Both the position numbers and the translations under genes were made by a program. From NCBI GenBank assembly GCA_934096605.1, contig CAKOMI010000001.1, positions 1 through 64,000 of the forward strand: a DNA stretch of 64,000 nucleotides, given 5' to 3'. Positions within the stretch are counted from its first letter, which is position 1. Every line of letters begins with the position of its first letter. The DNA is from an uncultured Bacilli bacterium. Lineage in GTDB: Bacteria > Bacillota_I > Bacilli_A > RF39 > UBA660. Below, piece by piece: positions 1 to 8,194 of the stretch. The notes under the pieces were generated by a model, which saw only the letters and a list, made by a program, of their open reading frames with translations, had not been told where the DNA came from and did no database searches.

Positions 1-46
1 ATTGCAAATTTGACAAAAAAAGTCCAGTTTTATGAGCGTTAGTTAG

Positions 47-157
47 ATTTTTTATTTTCAAAAGTGTTTAAGTTCCGAACGTGGTATTATTGGCCCGCAA
101 AATGGTTCTAAACCACGTGAAGTTCTAGTTAAATTAAATGAAGAAAATAAAGAATAG
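47..157 (+). pseudogene. Displaced 3' end of ftsK (DNA translocase tail)
   Basis: The frame ending at the TAG at 155-157 reads SERGIIGPQNGSKPREVLVK near its end. This matches the conserved end of the FtsK/SpoIIIE gamma domain (the RGxxGPxxGSKPREVL block). The similarity begins only around base 74; the preceding bases do not encode the expected helix of the winged-helix domain, and a TAG at 44-46 closes the frame. It is therefore a fragment of about 27 recognisable residues, not the end of an intact gene running in from the left. It keeps its own terminator. A displaced 3' end is what an element integrating into the end of ftsK would leave; an assembly artefact at the contig edge is the alternative. 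Confidence 0.6.
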
Positions 158-183
158 ATGAGATAATTTATTCTTTTTTTTAT
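150..183 (+). terminator. Terminator of the ftsK tail
   Basis: A short stem (AGAATA pairing with TATTCT) around a 12-base loop is followed by a long run of Ts. It overlaps the end of the ftsK fragment, so it appears to have moved with it. Confidence 0.55.
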
Positions 184-226
184 GCCTTATCTATGTAAAA
201 TAATTCGTCATTCTACAATTTTTTTC

Positions 227-257
227 TTGACAATTGTTTCGGGGGGGGGGTTATAAT
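227..257 (+). promoter_or_regulatory. Promoter with a ten-G tract in its spacer
   Basis: A consensus -35 (TTGACA, 227-232) and a consensus -10 (TATAAT, 252-257) are separated by 19 bp, of which 241-250 are ten consecutive Gs. The usual optimum is 17 bp, so the number of Gs should set promoter strength by slipped-strand changes, as known for porA and fetA in Neisseria. Eight Gs would give the 17 bp spacer. The predicted transcription start is near 264, shortly before the ribosome site AGAGG (276-280) of the surface protein gene. Confidence 0.8.
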
Positions 258-288
258 GATTACATATATTAGAATAGAGGTATTGATT

Positions 289-1938
289 ATGAATGGTAAG
301 AAAACAATTATAATATCTGTAGCAATTTTATTGCTAGTGCTAGTTGGAGCACTAGGGGCTTCTTATGCTTATTTTGCTACAGTAAATAAAACAACAGGTA
401 ATGATAAGAACTTAAATATTGTAACGGAAAACTTAGGTGATATTAAGTGGCAAGGCACAAAAGTATTTGAAAGTTCTGGTCTGCTACCAGGTGAAATGGG
501 TATTCAAACATTCACAATTGAAAAAAATAGTACAACCGGAAAAGGCATCTATGAAATAGATTTAAAAGGAATCATAGATTCAGTATTTAACGATGACGTA
601 GAAATAAGTCTTTATAAGTCAACTAATCCAACTACTGATAATGTAACAATTACTCAAGGTAATAGCGCAACAGATGCTGGTGCTGATAATAAAGTACATT
701 ACTACAAAGAAGATACGTTAACAATAAATGGCAGCCCAAAGAAAGTCTATGGACCAAAAGCATTAAAAAATAAAAATCCAATTATATTAGAACAAGCAGA
801 TTTTGATAATAGTACACTACAAAAAACAACATATTATTTAGTATATCATTATAAAAATGCTGACACTGCTCAAGATGCCCAACAAGGCAAAAACTTTAGT
901 GGAGAAATAAGTGTTAAATTAATACTTGAAAAAAGTGATCAATGTGAACTAGATGATGAAATATTAGCATGTAGTATTCTATCTCAAGCTAAAACAGATA
1001 CAACAAACTTAGCCACAGATGATTATGGTAACACAAGATATATTGGATATAATCCAAATAATTATGTAAACATTGATGGCGATATATGGCAAATTATAGG
1101 AGTCATGAAAGACATAGACGATGGCACAGGGAATAAGAGTGACCGAGTAAAATTAATCAGAAATGAAAGTATAGGCAATTTTGCATGGGACACAAGTGAA
1201 CGTTCTGTAAACGAAGGATATGGCGTCAATGAATGGAGCCAAGCAGACCTAATGAAACTACTAAATCCAGGTTATGAAAGTGAATCAGTGGGTGGATCAT
1301 TATACTGGAATAACCAATCAGGAACATGTTATAATGGTGAAAAGAATACAACAACAAGTTGTAATTTCACAAGTATAGGCATAAAGGACAAATTAAAAAC
1401 ATTAATAAGTGATGCCGTATGGAACACGGGTAGTAACGGAACAAATGACGGTACAAGTGCAAGTGGAGGATTAACAAAACATTTCTATGCATATGAAAGA
1501 AGCAGTAATACTGGCAAGATATGTTCAAGTGGAACTATGTGTAATGACACAGTAGAACGAACAACGACATGGACCGGCAAAGTAGGCTTAATGTATCCAA
1601 GTGATTATGGGTATGCAACAAGTGGAGGAAGTACAACAGACCGAGCAGCATGTTTAAATAAAGAACTATACAATTGGAGTGACAGTAGTGCAAATGACTG
1701 CCAATATAATGACTGGTTATTTAACGATTTATTTAACAATGATCATCAATGGACAATATTGCCGGGTGCGACCTCTCTCGCTGCGACCATTGTGGGCATT
1801 GTTGACGAAACCGGGAGCGTAGGTGGCAGCGATGCGTCCAGAATCTTTGGCGTCCGTCCCGTTGTTTATCTGACATCGAATGTGAGAATATCAGGAGGAG
1901 AAGGGACAAGTGAATCACCATTTGAATTAAGTTTATAA
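289..1938 (+). CDS. Phase-variable membrane-anchored surface protein with variable C-terminal domain (paralog 1)
   Basis: The start is ATG 289, eight bases after AGAGG; an upstream in-frame ATG at 256 lies inside the -10 box and was rejected. The 549-residue product has an N-terminal hydrophobic segment (about residues 6-26) ending in ASYAYF, as in TasA/camelysin-like exported proteins. A beta-rich domain follows (about 27-215), then a Cys-containing linker and a large C-terminal domain (about 250-549) with the motifs DGDIWQIIGVMKDIDDG, NEWSQADLMKLLNPGYES, GLMYPSDYGYA and VRPVVYL. The same domain ends three other proteins in this window. Residues about 491-527 form a compositionally abnormal segment (listed separately). 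Expression is probably phase variable through the G tract in the promoter. Ligand or partner is unknown. Confidence 0.8.
   Translation: MNGKKTIIISVAILLLVLVGALGASYAYFATVNKTTGNDKNLNIVTENLGDIKWQGTKVFESSGLLPGEMGIQTFTIEKNSTTGKGIYEIDLKGIIDSVFNDDVEISLYKSTNPTTDNVTITQGNSATDAGADNKVHYYKEDTLTINGSPKKVYGPKALKNKNPIILEQADFDNSTLQKTTYYLVYHYKNADTAQDAQQGKNFSGEISVKLILEKSDQCELDDEILACSILSQAKTDTTNLATDDYGNTRYIGYNPNNYVNIDGDIWQIIGVMKDIDDGTGNKSDRVKLIRNESIGNFAWDTSERSVNEGYGVNEWSQADLMKLLNPGYESESVGGSLYWNNQSGTCYNGEKNTTTSCNFTSIGIKDKLKTLISDAVWNTGSNGTNDGTSASGGLTKHFYAYERSSNTGKICSSGTMCNDTVERTTTWTGKVGLMYPSDYGYATSGGSTTDRAACLNKELYNWSDSSANDCQYNDWLFNDLFNNDHQWTILPGATSLAATIVGIVDETGSVGGSDASRIFGVRPVVYLTSNVRISGGEGTSESPFELSL
1755..1885 (+). 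other. GC-rich, A-poor variable-region candidate in paralog 1
   Basis: Bases 1761-1860 contain 63 G/C and 15 A, while the preceding 100 bases contain 30 G/C. The reading frame stays open. Most variable codons here are NNY (acc, ctc, acc, att, ggc, att, gac, agc and others), while fixed codons contain no A (ggt, gcg, tct, gtg). The segment ends in the GC-rich block GGCGTCCGTCCCG at 1849-1861. Loss of A with retained C/T third bases, in a block of about 100-130 bp at the end of a gene, is the known signature of a variable region written by a diversity-generating retroelement. The template and reverse transcriptase are not in this window, so this is inference. Confidence 0.5.
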
Positions 1939-1964
1939 TTTTTAACTAAATTAAGCAAAAGAAT

Positions 1965-1993
1965 TTGCAAATAATAGTATTTTAAGGTACAAT
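1965..1993 (+). promoter_or_regulatory. Promoter of tig
   Basis: TTGCAA at 1965-1970 and TACAAT at 1988-1993 are separated by 17 bp, just upstream of the trigger factor gene and its AAAGGAG ribosome site. Confidence 0.55.
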
Positions 1994-2023
1994 ATTAAAC
2001 GTAAATGAAAGGAGTTATTTTGT

Positions 2024-3277
2024 ATGGCTAAAAATGAGAAGAAAATAACTATTAAAATTGAAGGAAAAGAATGGACTAATGCTTTAGATAAAGCATTTAC
2101 AAAGAAAAGCAAAACTGTTAAAATTGATGGTTTTAGAAAGGGCAAAGTACCTAAAAATATTTATTTAGAAAGATTTGGTATTGAATCTTTATATATGGAT
2201 GCTTATGAGTATGTAGTTGATGATGCATATCATAAAGCATTAGAGAAAAATGATATTACACCTGCAGTTCAACCAAGTGTTGATGTAACTGCTATTGATG
2301 AGAATGGTGTAACTTTTGAATTTACTTTTATTGGTAAACCAGAAGTTAAACTAGGTAAATATAAAGATTTAAAAATTAAAAAAGAAGATATCAAAGTAAG
2401 TAAAGAAGAAATCGAAGATGAAATTAAACATTTAAGAGAACAATTTGCTGAGATTCGTGTTAAAGAAGATGGAAAAGTTGAAGATGGTGATACTGCTATA
2501 ATTAATTTTGCTGGTACTGTTGATGGTAAAGCTTTAGATGGTGGTACTGGTGAAAACTATCCACTTGAAATAGGATCACATACATTTATTCCAGGCTTTG
2601 AAGAAGGCGTTGTTGGTATGAGTGTTGGGGAAGAAAAAGATTTACATTTAAAATTCCCTGATGATTATGTTGATGACTTAAAAGGAAAAGAAGTAGTATT
2701 CCATGTTACATTAAATGAAATTAAATCAAGAATTTTACCTGATATTGATGAAGATTTCTTTAAAGATTTAGGATACGATAAAGTAACTAATGAAGCTGAA
2801 CTTAAAAGTGAAGTTGAAAAAGTTATAAGTGAACGTAAAGAAGCAGATAGAGACGATCGTTTTATTGAAGAGGTTTTAAAAACAGCATCTGAAAATATGG
2901 AAGTTGAAATTCCAGAAGAAATTATTGATGATGAGGTTCATCGTATGATGGAACAATTCGAAAGTCAACTTAAAATGCAAGGCTTAACAATTGAACAATA
3001 TATGAATTTCTCTGGTATGACTCATGAAGATTTCCATAAGAATATGGAACCAGAGGCTACTAAAAGAATTAAATATCGTTATTTGTTAGAAGCTGTTGCT
3101 GAAGAAGAAAAAATCGAAGTAACTGAAGAAGACGCTATGAAAGATGCTGAAGAAATGGCTACAAATTATGGTATTACTAAAGATGAATTATTAGAAGCAT
3201 TTGGTGGTATGGACGTATTAAAATATGATTCTAAAATGCGTAAAACATTAGATTTCTTAAAGAAAGTTAATGCTTAA
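2024..3277 (+). CDS. tig: Trigger factor (ribosome-associated chaperone and peptidyl-prolyl isomerase)
   Basis: At 417 residues this is close to the usual length of about 430. The N-terminal ribosome-binding domain carries the signature region around GFRKGKVPKNIYLERFG (about residues 37-53). The FKBP-type isomerase domain (about 150-235) includes DGDTAIINFAGTVDG and FIPGFEEGVVGMSVGEE. A helical, acidic C-terminal domain follows. The protein binds the ribosome exit site and shields nascent chains in the cytoplasm. The ribosome site AAAGGAG precedes ATG 2024. It has its own promoter and terminator, so it is probably monocistronic. Confidence 0.95.
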   Translation: MAKNEKKITIKIEGKEWTNALDKAFTKKSKTVKIDGFRKGKVPKNIYLERFGIESLYMDAYEYVVDDAYHKALEKNDITPAVQPSVDVTAIDENGVTFEFTFIGKPEVKLGKYKDLKIKKEDIKVSKEEIEDEIKHLREQFAEIRVKEDGKVEDGDTAIINFAGTVDGKALDGGTGENYPLEIGSHTFIPGFEEGVVGMSVGEEKDLHLKFPDDYVDDLKGKEVVFHVTLNEIKSRILPDIDEDFFKDLGYDKVTNEAELKSEVEKVISERKEADRDDRFIEEVLKTASENMEVEIPEEIIDDEVHRMMEQFESQLKMQGLTIEQYMNFSGMTHEDFHKNMEPEATKRIKYRYLLEAVAEEEKIEVTEEDAMKDAEEMATNYGITKDELLEAFGGMDVLKYDSKMRKTLDFLKKVNA

Positions 3278-3281
3278 TTAA

Positions 3282-3308
3282 AAGGTTTCTATTGAGGGAA
3301 TCTTTTTT
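3282..3308 (+). terminator. Terminator after tig
   Basis: AGGTTTC (3283-3289) pairs with GGGAATCT (3296-3303), with wobble pairs, and is followed by six Ts. Confidence 0.55.
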
Positions 3309-3754
3309 GGTAAAAAAGATGATGTAAAATTTTTTATAAAATACCTTATGCTTTTATAATTACTGATTGATAGATATAAAAAATTAATTTTAAATGAATT
3401 ATATTAATAAGAAGACAAGTTTAAAGCTTGTTTTTTCTTTAAATATTTCTATATTTTTAGGTTGCGTTAAAAAGAAAAGCGATATAGTTCCTTGTATATA
3501 TATAAGTAGAGAATATTTACTCTCTTAGAAATGATTGATTTATATGATAAAAGAATGTTCTAGCAGATAATTTGGCTACAATACTTAAGAAATAAACTTG
3601 TTCTTCATTTGCCTTAACGTGGTGATAATTACACAGAAACTGACAAAATTATTTTTGATTAACTATAATTTTTAAAAAGTTTGGAATATTATATGTTATT
3701 ATTTGAAACAATTAGGCAAAAGTAAACACTTTATGAGAAAATTTCTCAAAAATG
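3309..3754. other. Gene-free spacer with a second terminator and a palindrome
   Basis: No convincing coding frame is seen between the tig terminator and the AbiL-like operon. Two structures stand out. At 3415-3436, ACAAG/CTTGT followed by Ts forms a terminator with no gene of its own, perhaps a relic. At 3734-3748 lies the perfect palindrome TGAGAAAATTTCTCA, seven bases before the next -35 box. The rest is AT-rich sequence without recognisable features. Confidence 0.5.
3734..3748. promoter_or_regulatory. Palindromic operator candidate before the AbiL-like operon
   Basis: TGAGAAA and TTTCTCA form perfect seven-base arms around a single A, directly upstream of the -35 box at 3755. The position suits a repressor or activator dimer. 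No regulator gene is adjacent, so the binding protein is unknown. Confidence 0.4.
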
Positions 3755-3783
3755 TTGATAAAATATTTAAAATAGCATATAAT
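3755..3783 (+). promoter_or_regulatory. Strong promoter of the AbiL-like operon
   Basis: TTGATA (3755-3760) and TATAAT (3778-3783) are separated by exactly 17 bp. The predicted start near 3790 leaves a leader of only about 15 bases containing the ribosome site GGAGG. Confidence 0.75.
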
Positions 3784-3805
3784 ACCAGTAATGGAGGCGA
3801 TCGTT

Positions 3806-5041
3806 ATGCTTATTAGATTTAGTTTTGCAAATTTTAAATCTTTTAAAAATGAAAATTGTTTGGATATGGAAGCCACATCTTTAAAAGAACATGATTATAA
3901 TGTTCTTAAAACTAGTAATGGAGATTTTTTGAAGGTTAGTGCTATATATGGTGCAAATGCCAGTGGTAAAACAAATGTGTTAGAAGCGTTCTATTATATG
4001 AAAAAGAAAGTTTTAATTAGTGATGACTCAAAAATTAATCTTTTGGGTAATGATGAAGATGTTTATACTTTTATGATAAATAATAAGCCAATCAGTTTTG
4101 AGGTAGAGATTTTGGCTAAAAATAATAAAATTTATAAATATGGTTTTGAAATTGTTAATGACATTATTGTTTCAGAATGGTTGTATGAAAAAAAAATCAA
4201 TAAATTTTATACAATTTTTGATAGAAAAGATAATGATATTAAGTTGAAGGGTGAGAAAAATAAATTGTTACCATATGTAAATATAAATGAAAAATCATTA
4301 TTTTTAAGTGCTTATTTTAGAATAGACAATAAGAATGAAGATTTTAAAAATGTTTATGAATGGTTTATAAATGCTTATTATTTGAATTTAGGTAATCCTA
4401 GTATAGAAAATAGTCTGAATAGTAAGATATCGGCTAATATATTAGAAGATAATAAGTATAAAAAGGAATTATTAACTTTTATTAAAACTTTTGATGCGAC
4501 AATTGATTCTATTAATACGACGCCTAAATCAATTTCAGAGTTAAAAAACACTAATGGTATTGTAAAGATAGAATTAGTGCATCGTGGTGAGAATAATACT
4601 AAAACAGCATTGCCATTAGAGCTTGAATCGAATGGAACTTTAAAAATGCTACATTTGTTTGACTTCTTAATGGATTCTTTAAGAAATGGCGCGGTTTTAT
4701 TTGTTGATGAATTAGATGCTAAATTACATCCTTTATTAACAAAATATATTATTAATTTATTTCATAATAGTGATAAGAACGTTGGTAATGGCCAGTTAAT
4801 TTATTCTACTCATGATACGGTTAATTTGAATAAAGATATATTTAGAAGAGATGAAATTTGGTTTGTAGAAAAGGATATGTATGGAGTATCAGTCTTGTAT
4901 TCGTTATCAGATTATGAAATAGAAGATGAAAATGGTAATGCTAAAAAAATTAGAAATGATGCAACTTATAATAAAGACTATTTAACTGGAAGATATGGAG
5001 CTATTCCTATTTTAAAGGAGTTTCAGATTAATGCGAAATAA
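3806..5041 (+). CDS. AAA15/AbiLi-like ATPase, probable phage-defence sensor
   Basis: The product begins MLIRFSFANFKSFKNENCLD, the typical start of SMC/RecF-like AAA15 ATPases. Walker A is GANASGKT (about residues 50-57); a Walker B-like LFVDELDAKLHP lies near residue 300 and a later STHD motif near 333. ATG 3806 was chosen over ATG 3791 because GGAGG (3793-3797) is well spaced from it. The 411-residue length suits the family. The next gene overlaps its end by 11 bases and encodes an RloB-like protein, the arrangement of the lactococcal abortive-infection system AbiL (AbiLi plus AbiLii). The ATPase probably controls a toxic partner on phage infection; this role is inferred from family and context. 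Confidence 0.8.
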   Translation: MLIRFSFANFKSFKNENCLDMEATSLKEHDYNVLKTSNGDFLKVSAIYGANASGKTNVLEAFYYMKKKVLISDDSKINLLGNDEDVYTFMINNKPISFEVEILAKNNKIYKYGFEIVNDIIVSEWLYEKKINKFYTIFDRKDNDIKLKGEKNKLLPYVNINEKSLFLSAYFRIDNKNEDFKNVYEWFINAYYLNLGNPSIENSLNSKISANILEDNKYKKELLTFIKTFDATIDSINTTPKSISELKNTNGIVKIELVHRGENNTKTALPLELESNGTLKMLHLFDFLMDSLRNGAVLFVDELDAKLHPLLTKYIINLFHNSDKNVGNGQLIYSTHDTVNLNKDIFRRDEIWFVEKDMYGVSVLYSLSDYEIEDENGNAKKIRNDATYNKDYLTGRYGAIPILKEFQINAK

Positions 5042-5669
5042 AGAATACACTAGAAAAAGACAACTTAATTCTAAAAAACTTAGGCCAGCTAATTATTTGA
5101 TTGTATGTGAAGGAAAACAAACTGAACCTAATTATTTTGAGGGGTTAAAAAAGAGAATTAATGCATGCTATGGTGAAAAAATTGATGTAGTAATTCCTAA
5201 TATAGATGTTAAGGGGACAGGCAGAAATACACTTGCTTTAGTAGCCTATACTGAGAAATTTGTTAATTATTCTAATAAACAATACGAAAAAGTATGGGTG
5301 GTTTTTGATAAAGATGATTATAATGATGAACAATTTAATGATGCGTCCAGGAATTGTTGTTATAATGTTTTATGGTCAAATCCTAATTTTGAATTATGGC
5401 TTCTTTTACATTTTAGAAAGGTAACTAATTATATTACTAAAGATGCTGTTTTTGATTATTTAAATAAAGAATTTCAAAAAAATAATTTGGGATTATACAG
5501 AAAAAATGATAAAGAAATATTTGAAAAAGTTTCTAATTGTGACAGGTTAGGGGTAGCTTTAGAAAATGCAAAAAAAATGGTAGGTAAAAATGATAATCTT
5601 AAACCATCAGAAAGTAATCCAATGACTATGGTTTATAAGATAGTTGATGATTTAAAATGTTATTTATAA
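5031..5669 (+). CDS. RloB/AbiLii-like protein, probable effector of the defence pair
   Basis: The 212-residue protein shows the RloB family pattern: a basic N-terminus, then LIVCEGKQTEPNYFEGLKKR (about residues 23-42), VWVVFDKDDYND (about 87-98) and SNPNFELWLLLHF (about 119-131). The acidic residues E30, D93 and D95 resemble a TOPRIM-like metal site, suggesting nuclease activity; that reading is inference. It starts 11 bases inside the ATPase gene, so the two are translationally coupled. The ribosome site AAAGGAG lies in the upstream gene. It is the last gene of a two-gene operon closed by a terminator. Confidence 0.8.
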   Translation: MRNKEYTRKRQLNSKKLRPANYLIVCEGKQTEPNYFEGLKKRINACYGEKIDVVIPNIDVKGTGRNTLALVAYTEKFVNYSNKQYEKVWVVFDKDDYNDEQFNDASRNCCYNVLWSNPNFELWLLLHFRKVTNYITKDAVFDYLNKEFQKNNLGLYRKNDKEIFEKVSNCDRLGVALENAKKMVGKNDNLKPSESNPMTMVYKIVDDLKCYL

Positions 5670-5690
5670 TCAGATTATTTATTATAAAGA

Positions 5691-5717
5691 ATTCTCTTTT
5701 AATAGAGGATTTTTTTT
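5691..5717 (+). terminator. Terminator after the AbiL-like pair
   Basis: ATTCTCT (5691-5697) pairs with AGAGGAT (5704-5710) and is followed by at least seven Ts. Confidence 0.75.
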
Positions 5718-5795
5718 CCTTTTTTTATTGGTTTTGGTTGAAATACAGAGCAAAAACAATTATAATAAATTTTAATGTTTAGGGGAGTGGGGCTT

Positions 5796-8117
5796 ATGGC
5801 TAAAAAGTTACCTGTTATGATGTTAAAAGATTTTATTCTTTTACCTAATCAAGAAGTAAAATTAGAACTTAATAACCCCTTGTCACACTCGATTATTGAA
5901 TTAAGTGAAAAAGAATATAATAATAAACTAGTAATAGTTTCACCCAAAGATACTTTAGAGGAAGCACCATTAGTTAGTGATTTACCCTTAATTGCGGTTA
6001 TAGGAATTATAAAGAAAAGAATTGCTCTTGGTGATAATCATGAACGAATTACTATTCTTGGAGAAAGAAGGGTAAAAGTAAATCGTTATTACAATGATCA
6101 AGATTATTCTGATATTTTATATTGTGATTATTTGAGTCCTCAAGTTAAAGAGATGGATAATGCAGTGGAACTTTCCTACAAAAGAGAGCTTATTAAACTT
6201 TTAAAACAGTATGTAAAGACTTCAGTTACAACAGATAATTCTATTTTAGGTGAAATTAAAGAAAGTATGTCTTTAAATGAAATAACTGATCGTTTGTCTT
6301 TCTTTTTGCCAATGACCTTGGAAAGAAAACTTGGATATGTAGAAGAACTTAGTCCATCTGTAAGAGCTAATAATTTAGTAAATGATTTTGCAGTAGAATT
6401 GCAAGTTTTAAAGCTTGATCAAAAGATTAGTGTTTCAGTTCAAAAAGAACTTGAGAAAACACAGAAAGAATTTGTTTTAAGAGAGAAATTAAGAGAGATT
6501 CAAAAAGAACTTGGTGATGATGATAAGAAAAATAAAGAAGCTTTAAATTACCGAGAACAACTTGAAAATATGTCTTTGAATGCTAAGACAAAAGATAAAA
6601 TTTTAAAAGAGATTACTAAGTATGAATTTACAAATGAAATGAGTCCAGATTTTTCGACTATTAGAAATTATTTAGAACTTTTCTTTTCTTTGCCTTGGAA
6701 TGAAGAAAAAATAGAGGCAACAGCTTTAAATTATGTAAAAAATATATTGGATAAAACACATTATGGTTTAAAAGAAGTTAAGAAAAGAGTTTTAGAATAT
6801 GCAGCGATGAAACAAAGGAATCCAATGCTTAATAGCCCTATTATATGTTTGGTGGGGCCACCGGGAGTTGGTAAAAGTACAATTGCTTCTTCAATTGCTA
6901 AAAGTTTACATAGAGATTTTTATAAGATTAGTTTGGGTGGTTTATCAGATACAGCTGAGTTATTGGGGCATAGAAGAACGTATTTAGGATCGGCACCAGG
7001 TAAAATAATAAGTGCAATACAAAAGTGTGGCAGTAAAAACCCAGTAATACTTTTTGATGAGGTTGATAAAATGGGGCACGAAAACAAAGGAGATCCAGCA
7101 AGTGTGTTACTCGATGTGTTAGATCCGAATTTGAATCAAATATTTACGGATGCTTATTTAGAAGAACCATTTGATTTAAGTCATACGCTTTTTATTTTAA
7201 CAGCTAATTATATTCAAGATATTCCTATTGAATTAAGGGATAGATTAGAAATTATTGAACTTTCTAGTTATACAACTTTAGAAAAAGTGGCATTAGCTAA
7301 AAATTATTTATTACCACATATTTATTTAGATTATCATTTGACTATGGAAGAAATAAAATTTACTGATGAAGCGATAGAAACAATAATTCTTTCTTATACT
7401 AAGGAAGCTGGAGTAAGAGATTTAAAAAGAAAATTGGAAACAATACTTAGAAAAGTTATTATGGAATTTGTTAAGAATAAAAAGAATTTAAATATTACTT
7501 TAGAAAAGAAAGATATAAAGAAATATTTAGATGATACAAATATAACGAATGATATTTTTCCAAGACTATATACCTCTGGGCTTACAAATGGACTTGCAGT
7601 TACAGGTATTGGAGGTATTGTATTACCAATTGAGGCAATTATGTATGATGGCAAAGGTAATGTTGTAATGACGGGTCTTTTAGGAGATATAATGAAAGAG
7701 TCTTTAAGTGTTGTTATGAGTTATTTAAGGGCTAATGCTCGTGATTATCAGATTAATGAAAATTATTTTCTTAAGAAAGATGTACATATTCATGTATTAG
7801 ATGGTTCAGTTCCTAAGAATGGCCCTAGTGCGGGAGTAGCTATTACGACTTGTTTAATTAGTTTATTTACTAATCATAAAGTACCACTTGACGTGGCAAT
7901 GACTGGAGAAATGACTTTACGGGGAGAAATATTACCTGTTGGTGGTATTAAAGAAAAAGTTATTAGTGCATACAATCATAAAATAAAAACGGTTTTTATT
8001 CCAAAGGATAATGAAATAGACCTAAAACAAGTACCAAAAGAGATAAGAGATAATATTAAAATAGTATTAGTTAAAGAATATAAAGATATTTATAAAGTTT
8101 TGTTTGGTGTCAATTAG
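5796..8117 (+). CDS. lon: Lon, ATP-dependent serine protease
   Basis: The 773-residue protein has the full Lon architecture: an N-terminal substrate-binding domain (about 1-200), a coiled region (about 205-245), AAA+ with Walker A GPPGVGKS (about residue 357) and Walker B VILFDEVDK, and a C-terminal peptidase with the serine in DGSVPKNGPSAGVAI and the lysine in GGIKEKVISA, the Ser-Lys dyad. It degrades misfolded and regulatory proteins in the cytoplasm. The start is ATG 5796 (MAKKLP), preceded by GGGGAGTGGGG; the ATG at 5775 lies before this ribosome site and was rejected. Confidence 0.95.
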   Translation: MAKKLPVMMLKDFILLPNQEVKLELNNPLSHSIIELSEKEYNNKLVIVSPKDTLEEAPLVSDLPLIAVIGIIKKRIALGDNHERITILGERRVKVNRYYNDQDYSDILYCDYLSPQVKEMDNAVELSYKRELIKLLKQYVKTSVTTDNSILGEIKESMSLNEITDRLSFFLPMTLERKLGYVEELSPSVRANNLVNDFAVELQVLKLDQKISVSVQKELEKTQKEFVLREKLREIQKELGDDDKKNKEALNYREQLENMSLNAKTKDKILKEITKYEFTNEMSPDFSTIRNYLELFFSLPWNEEKIEATALNYVKNILDKTHYGLKEVKKRVLEYAAMKQRNPMLNSPIICLVGPPGVGKSTIASSIAKSLHRDFYKISLGGLSDTAELLGHRRTYLGSAPGKIISAIQKCGSKNPVILFDEVDKMGHENKGDPASVLLDVLDPNLNQIFTDAYLEEPFDLSHTLFILTANYIQDIPIELRDRLEIIELSSYTTLEKVALAKNYLLPHIYLDYHLTMEEIKFTDEAIETIILSYTKEAGVRDLKRKLETILRKVIMEFVKNKKNLNITLEKKDIKKYLDDTNITNDIFPRLYTSGLTNGLAVTGIGGIVLPIEAIMYDGKGNVVMTGLLGDIMKESLSVVMSYLRANARDYQINENYFLKKDVHIHVLDGSVPKNGPSAGVAITTCLISLFTNHKVPLDVAMTGEMTLRGEILPVGGIKEKVISAYNHKIKTVFIPKDNEIDLKQVPKEIRDNIKIVLVKEYKDIYKVLFGVN

Positions 8118-8149
8118 TGTACAGTAAAATGTAAATAAATAAATCTTGA

Positions 8150-8178
8150 TTGACACTTTATATTAGATTTTGTAAACT
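8150..8178 (+). promoter_or_regulatory. Promoter of the 8195 gene
   Basis: TTGACA (8150-8155) and TAAACT (8173-8178) are separated by 17 bp. The -35 region also forms one half of an inverted repeat (TGTCAAT near 8108 and ATTGACA near 8149) that spans the end of lon. Confidence 0.55.
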
Positions 8179-8194
8179 GAATATAGGTGGTTAT

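Noticed and set aside
256..288. Upstream ATG start for paralog 1
   Set aside because: This ATG overlaps the TATAAT box and has no ribosome site; ATG 289 is well placed after AGAGG.
1733..1921. Minus-strand open frame opposite the GC-rich block
   Set aside because: It is a shadow of paralog 1; it has no ribosome site and its length follows from the low A content of the block.
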